This document shows, piece by piece, positions 63,601-64,000 of a stretch of 64,000 bases of DNA (position 1 is the first letter of the stretch; each line of letters starts with the position of its first letter). The notes under the pieces were generated by a model. It made no database searches, was not told the origin of the DNA, and saw only the letters and a program-made list of their open reading frames with translations. The position numbers were made by a program, and so were the translations under genes. Source of the stretch: JANQSS01 sp965249735 (GTDB lineage Bacteria; Bacteroidota; Bacteroidia; Chitinophagales; Saprospiraceae). The stretch is taken from contig CBDFMS010000024.1 in the NCBI GenBank assembly GCA_965249735.1, positions 1 through 64,000 of the forward strand, written 5' to 3'.

Positions 63601-64000
63601 TGTATTTGAAATATTCGCCGAGAATATCGAATTATCACTCGCTGTACCAGATGCGAAGGTGTTATAGTCGATCGCTCCAGTTGGCATATTGACCCGAAGC
63701 ACTTCGATACCATTCAGATAAACAACTGCACCATCATCATACGTCAATTGTAATCCCAGATTGGCAAACGAGCCGGGGTTGGATACGTTAAATTCATGTC
63801 TGAAATAAGCGGTATAAGTGGGATTATTAGCGATAACTGTAGTTTCATCGCCGTCACCATATCCGAGGTGGGCATTGCCTGAAGACCATGAGTTGTCGTC
63901 GTATGTAGTATCATACCATACTAGAGAACTTTGATCCGGTGGTTCATTTCCAGCATCATAATAGTTCCAGGAAGATCCTTGGCTGATGAGTGTTGTCTGG
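57604..64000 (-). CDS. T9SS-secreted metallophosphatase with a very long thrombospondin type 3 array (partial)
   Basis: At least 2,130 residues. The frame is open to the right edge, where the first visible residues (TTLISQGSSWNYYDAGNEP) align with residue 23 onward of the paralogue at 51674-56089, so only the signal peptide is missing. Domains match in order: jelly roll, fibronectin-like (STPGSMTVRWRTDT), calcineurin-type phosphatase (GDCG, LGDNAYN, LGNHDG, WHHPPYT, GHSHSYERS), a thrombospondin type 3 array of about 45 units, two MAM-like domains (YESGDGIWNDGGSDC; FESGFGNWNDGGNDC) and a T9SS tail (ILVYPNPASNNLYMDLS; TQRLIITK). It is a calcium-stiffened stalk with an enzyme at one end and the anchor at the other, by inference. 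Confidence 0.93.
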   Translation of the reverse strand, partial: QTTLISQGSSWNYYDAGNEPPDQSSLVWYDTTYDDNSWSSGNAHLGYGDGDETTVIANNPTYTAYFRHEFNVSNPGSFANLGLQLTYDDGAVVYLNGIEVLRVNMPTGAIDYNTFASGTASDNSIFSANISNTLNAGSNQLSVEIHQRSSGSSDISFDFELTGLPPGAIIVQRGPYLQKSTPGSMTVRWRTDTPTESVVNYGTTEGSLNFTASDLTPKTEHILEIGGLSANTVYYYDVGNSATVLIAGSPEMYFKTAPNFGTVQPLRAWVLGDCGTANNNQRAVRDAYNTYSGGDHTDMILFLGDNAYNSGTDNEYQFAIFENMYEDNLRNTVAWSCLGNHDGYSANSSNQSGPYYDIFTFPTNGESGGTSSGTEAYYSFDQGNVHFISLESYETDRSVGGSMYDWCESDLQNTTADWIVAFWHHPPYTKGSHDSDSESELIEMRENFLPLLESYGVDLVLSGHSHSYERSYFLSGHHGNSNSFSAPTHTVGANGDGDGQIDGDGAYEKEITGPNEGEGAVYITAGSSGKTSGGSLDHEAMYYSVSQLGSCVLEISNDTLTVKFLRETGSIDDYFSIIKSLNCTPGAACDDLDPCTTNDVYDVSCNCNGTFQDTDSDGVCDAEDVCPGSDDNVDSDGDGTPDGCDACPNSATGDTDGDGVCDDVDTCPGSDDNVDSDGDGVADGCDVCPGADDNVDTDGDGVADGCDACPGSDDNVDSDGDGVADGCDVCPGSDDNVDTDGDGVADGCDTCPGSDDNVDTDGDGVADGCDACPGSDDNADADGDGVADGCDACPGFDDNVDTDGDGVADGCDVCPGSDDNVDTDGDGVADGCDACPGADDNVDTDGDGVADGCDACPGSDDNADADGDGVADGCDVCPGADDNVDTDGDGVADGCDLCPGSDDNVDTDGDGVADGCDTCPGADDNADADGDGVADGCDTCPGFNDNADADGDGVADGCDVCPGSDDNVDTDGDGVADGCDACPGSDDNVDADGDGVADGCDTCPGFDDTADADGDGVADGCDTCPGSDDNADADGDGVADGCDVCPGSDDNVDSDGDGVADGCDACPGADDNADADGDGVADGCDVCPGSDDNADADQDGIPDACDACPNSATGDSDGDGVCDDVDICPGSDDTVDTDGDGIPDGCDPCPTSVSDDSDGDGVCDDVDVCPGSDDNLDADGDGVPDGCDICPGSDDAIDSDGDGTPDGCDLCEGSDDAIDSDGDGTPDGCDLCEGSDDALDADSDGVPDGCDICAGSDDNVDSDGDGVPDGCDICAGSDDNVDSDGDGVPDGCDICAGSDDALDADSDGVPDGCDICAGSDDNVDSDGDGVPNGCDICPGSDDAIDSDGDGTPDGCDLCEGSNDALDGDSDGVPDGCDICAGSDDALDTDSDGVPDGCDICAGSDDNVDSDGDGVPNGCDICAGSDDNVDSDGDGIPDGCDICAGSDDNVDSDGDGTPDGCDICAGSDDNVDSDGDGTPDGCDACPNSATGDSDGDGVCDDSDICPGSDDNIDSDSDGTPDGCDACPNSATGDSDGDGVCDDLDICAGSDDNVDSDSDGTPDGCDACPNSAAGDTDNDGDGYCGSDDPDDSDPCNPDSNSPICDPCSEFNSESYESGDGIWNDGGSDCTRRTEFPNTGNYSVRIRDNSGSSSSMYTDVLDLTGVGEVVFDFSYYALDMEDNEDFFLEISTNGGSSYSVYQEWNKGVEFENGIRYYESLNISYAFTNNTRFRLRCDASVNNDRVYIDDVVIQVCDISCNAGAPCDDNDDCTVGDVYDVNCNCNGTYQDSDGDGVCDAEDQCPGQDDDLIGTACDDLDDCTTGDVYDGNCECEGSYTDQDGDGYCIGDDPDDSDPCNPDPNGPGCGDCPEIISDGFESGFGNWNDGGNDCHRRVEYANTGSYSIRIRDNVGSASSMYTDDMALANYSTVTIEFSWIAISMENNEDFMLEVSTNGGSSYSIIESWVRGTDFENSIRYNESIDISTSFTNNTRFRFRCDASGNGDKIFIDDVVIKGCPNQSRDQSVDQVVQSTPLDHTSLIINEEEAQANSISREILVYPNPASNNLYMDLSQFMGEAGSLLIYNIQGTPVTRYYFDAEHEALVHIPIDNLHNGVYLLNIELRGAHLKTQRLIITK
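59265..62165 (-). repeat. 63-bp repeat array encoding about 45 thrombospondin type 3 units
   Basis: About 2.9 kb of 21-codon units. The N-terminal block has about 20 copies ending in GDGVADGCD; the C-terminal block uses PDGCD or PNGCD. NSATGD-type spacer units separate them. DxDxDG loops bind calcium. Confidence 0.92.

Overview
The window comes from a member of the Bacteroidota, most likely a saprospiria-like marine or environmental lineage. The evidence is: type IX secretion (T9SS) sorting tails on two giant exported proteins; promoters of the TAnnTTTG type; lipoproteins with a Bacteroidota-style lipobox; and a YwbE, DEAD-helicase and cold-shock gene set typical of the phylum. Assignment below phylum is inference. 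No tRNA or rRNA gene and no CRISPR array was seen.

Bases 1-18.6 kb form a defence island that is visibly more AT-rich than the rest. Four genes lie head to tail with 4-base spacing or short overlaps: a large protein I cannot name (cut off at the left edge and split by an IS21 element), a 1,940-residue DUF1998 superfamily 2 helicase, a RecB/Cas4-like PD-(D/E)XK nuclease with an iron-sulphur cysteine set, and a C5-cytosine DNA methyltransferase. This resembles DISARM and Druantia type II but matches neither exactly by eye, and it is the best candidate for an undescribed system. On the opposite strand follow McrB, McrC and another small PD-(D/E)XK-like protein. The IS21 is 2,637 bp with a 7-bp target duplication. 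Removing it and one duplicate copy restores the reading frame of the first gene.

Bases 18.6-34.8 kb hold an EGF-like lipoprotein, a beta-helix protein, an ArsC-like protein, PhoH with a decayed copy of its 3' end nearby, a repetitive lipoprotein, a padR-pspC operon with a visible operator and a probably leaderless start, an array of G/C palindromes around a DUF559 nuclease, a HEAT-repeat protein and a patatin-like phospholipase. The phospholipase gene is split by a 2,737-bp IS1595-family element that carries four passenger genes, one with a P63C domain. This element has a perfect 8-bp duplication, and its removal also restores the frame.

Bases 34.8-47.8 kb are ordinary chromosomal genes: an AspT/YidE-type transporter, an acetyltransferase, an MscS channel, an NYN nuclease, a LURP-one protein, a YfiT/DinB protein, a TehB-like methyltransferase, YwbE, a DEAD-box helicase, a cold-shock protein and an M19 dipeptidase. 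A second, cytoplasmic M19-like protein sits at 33 kb.

Bases 48-64 kb hold large secreted proteins: a composite multicopper oxidase, two paralogous purple-acid-phosphatase-like metallophosphatases with calcium-binding thrombospondin type 3 arrays (about 11 and about 45 units) and T9SS tails, and a TPR protein. The second metallophosphatase runs off the right edge. Near-identical terminators after both suggest they arose by duplication.
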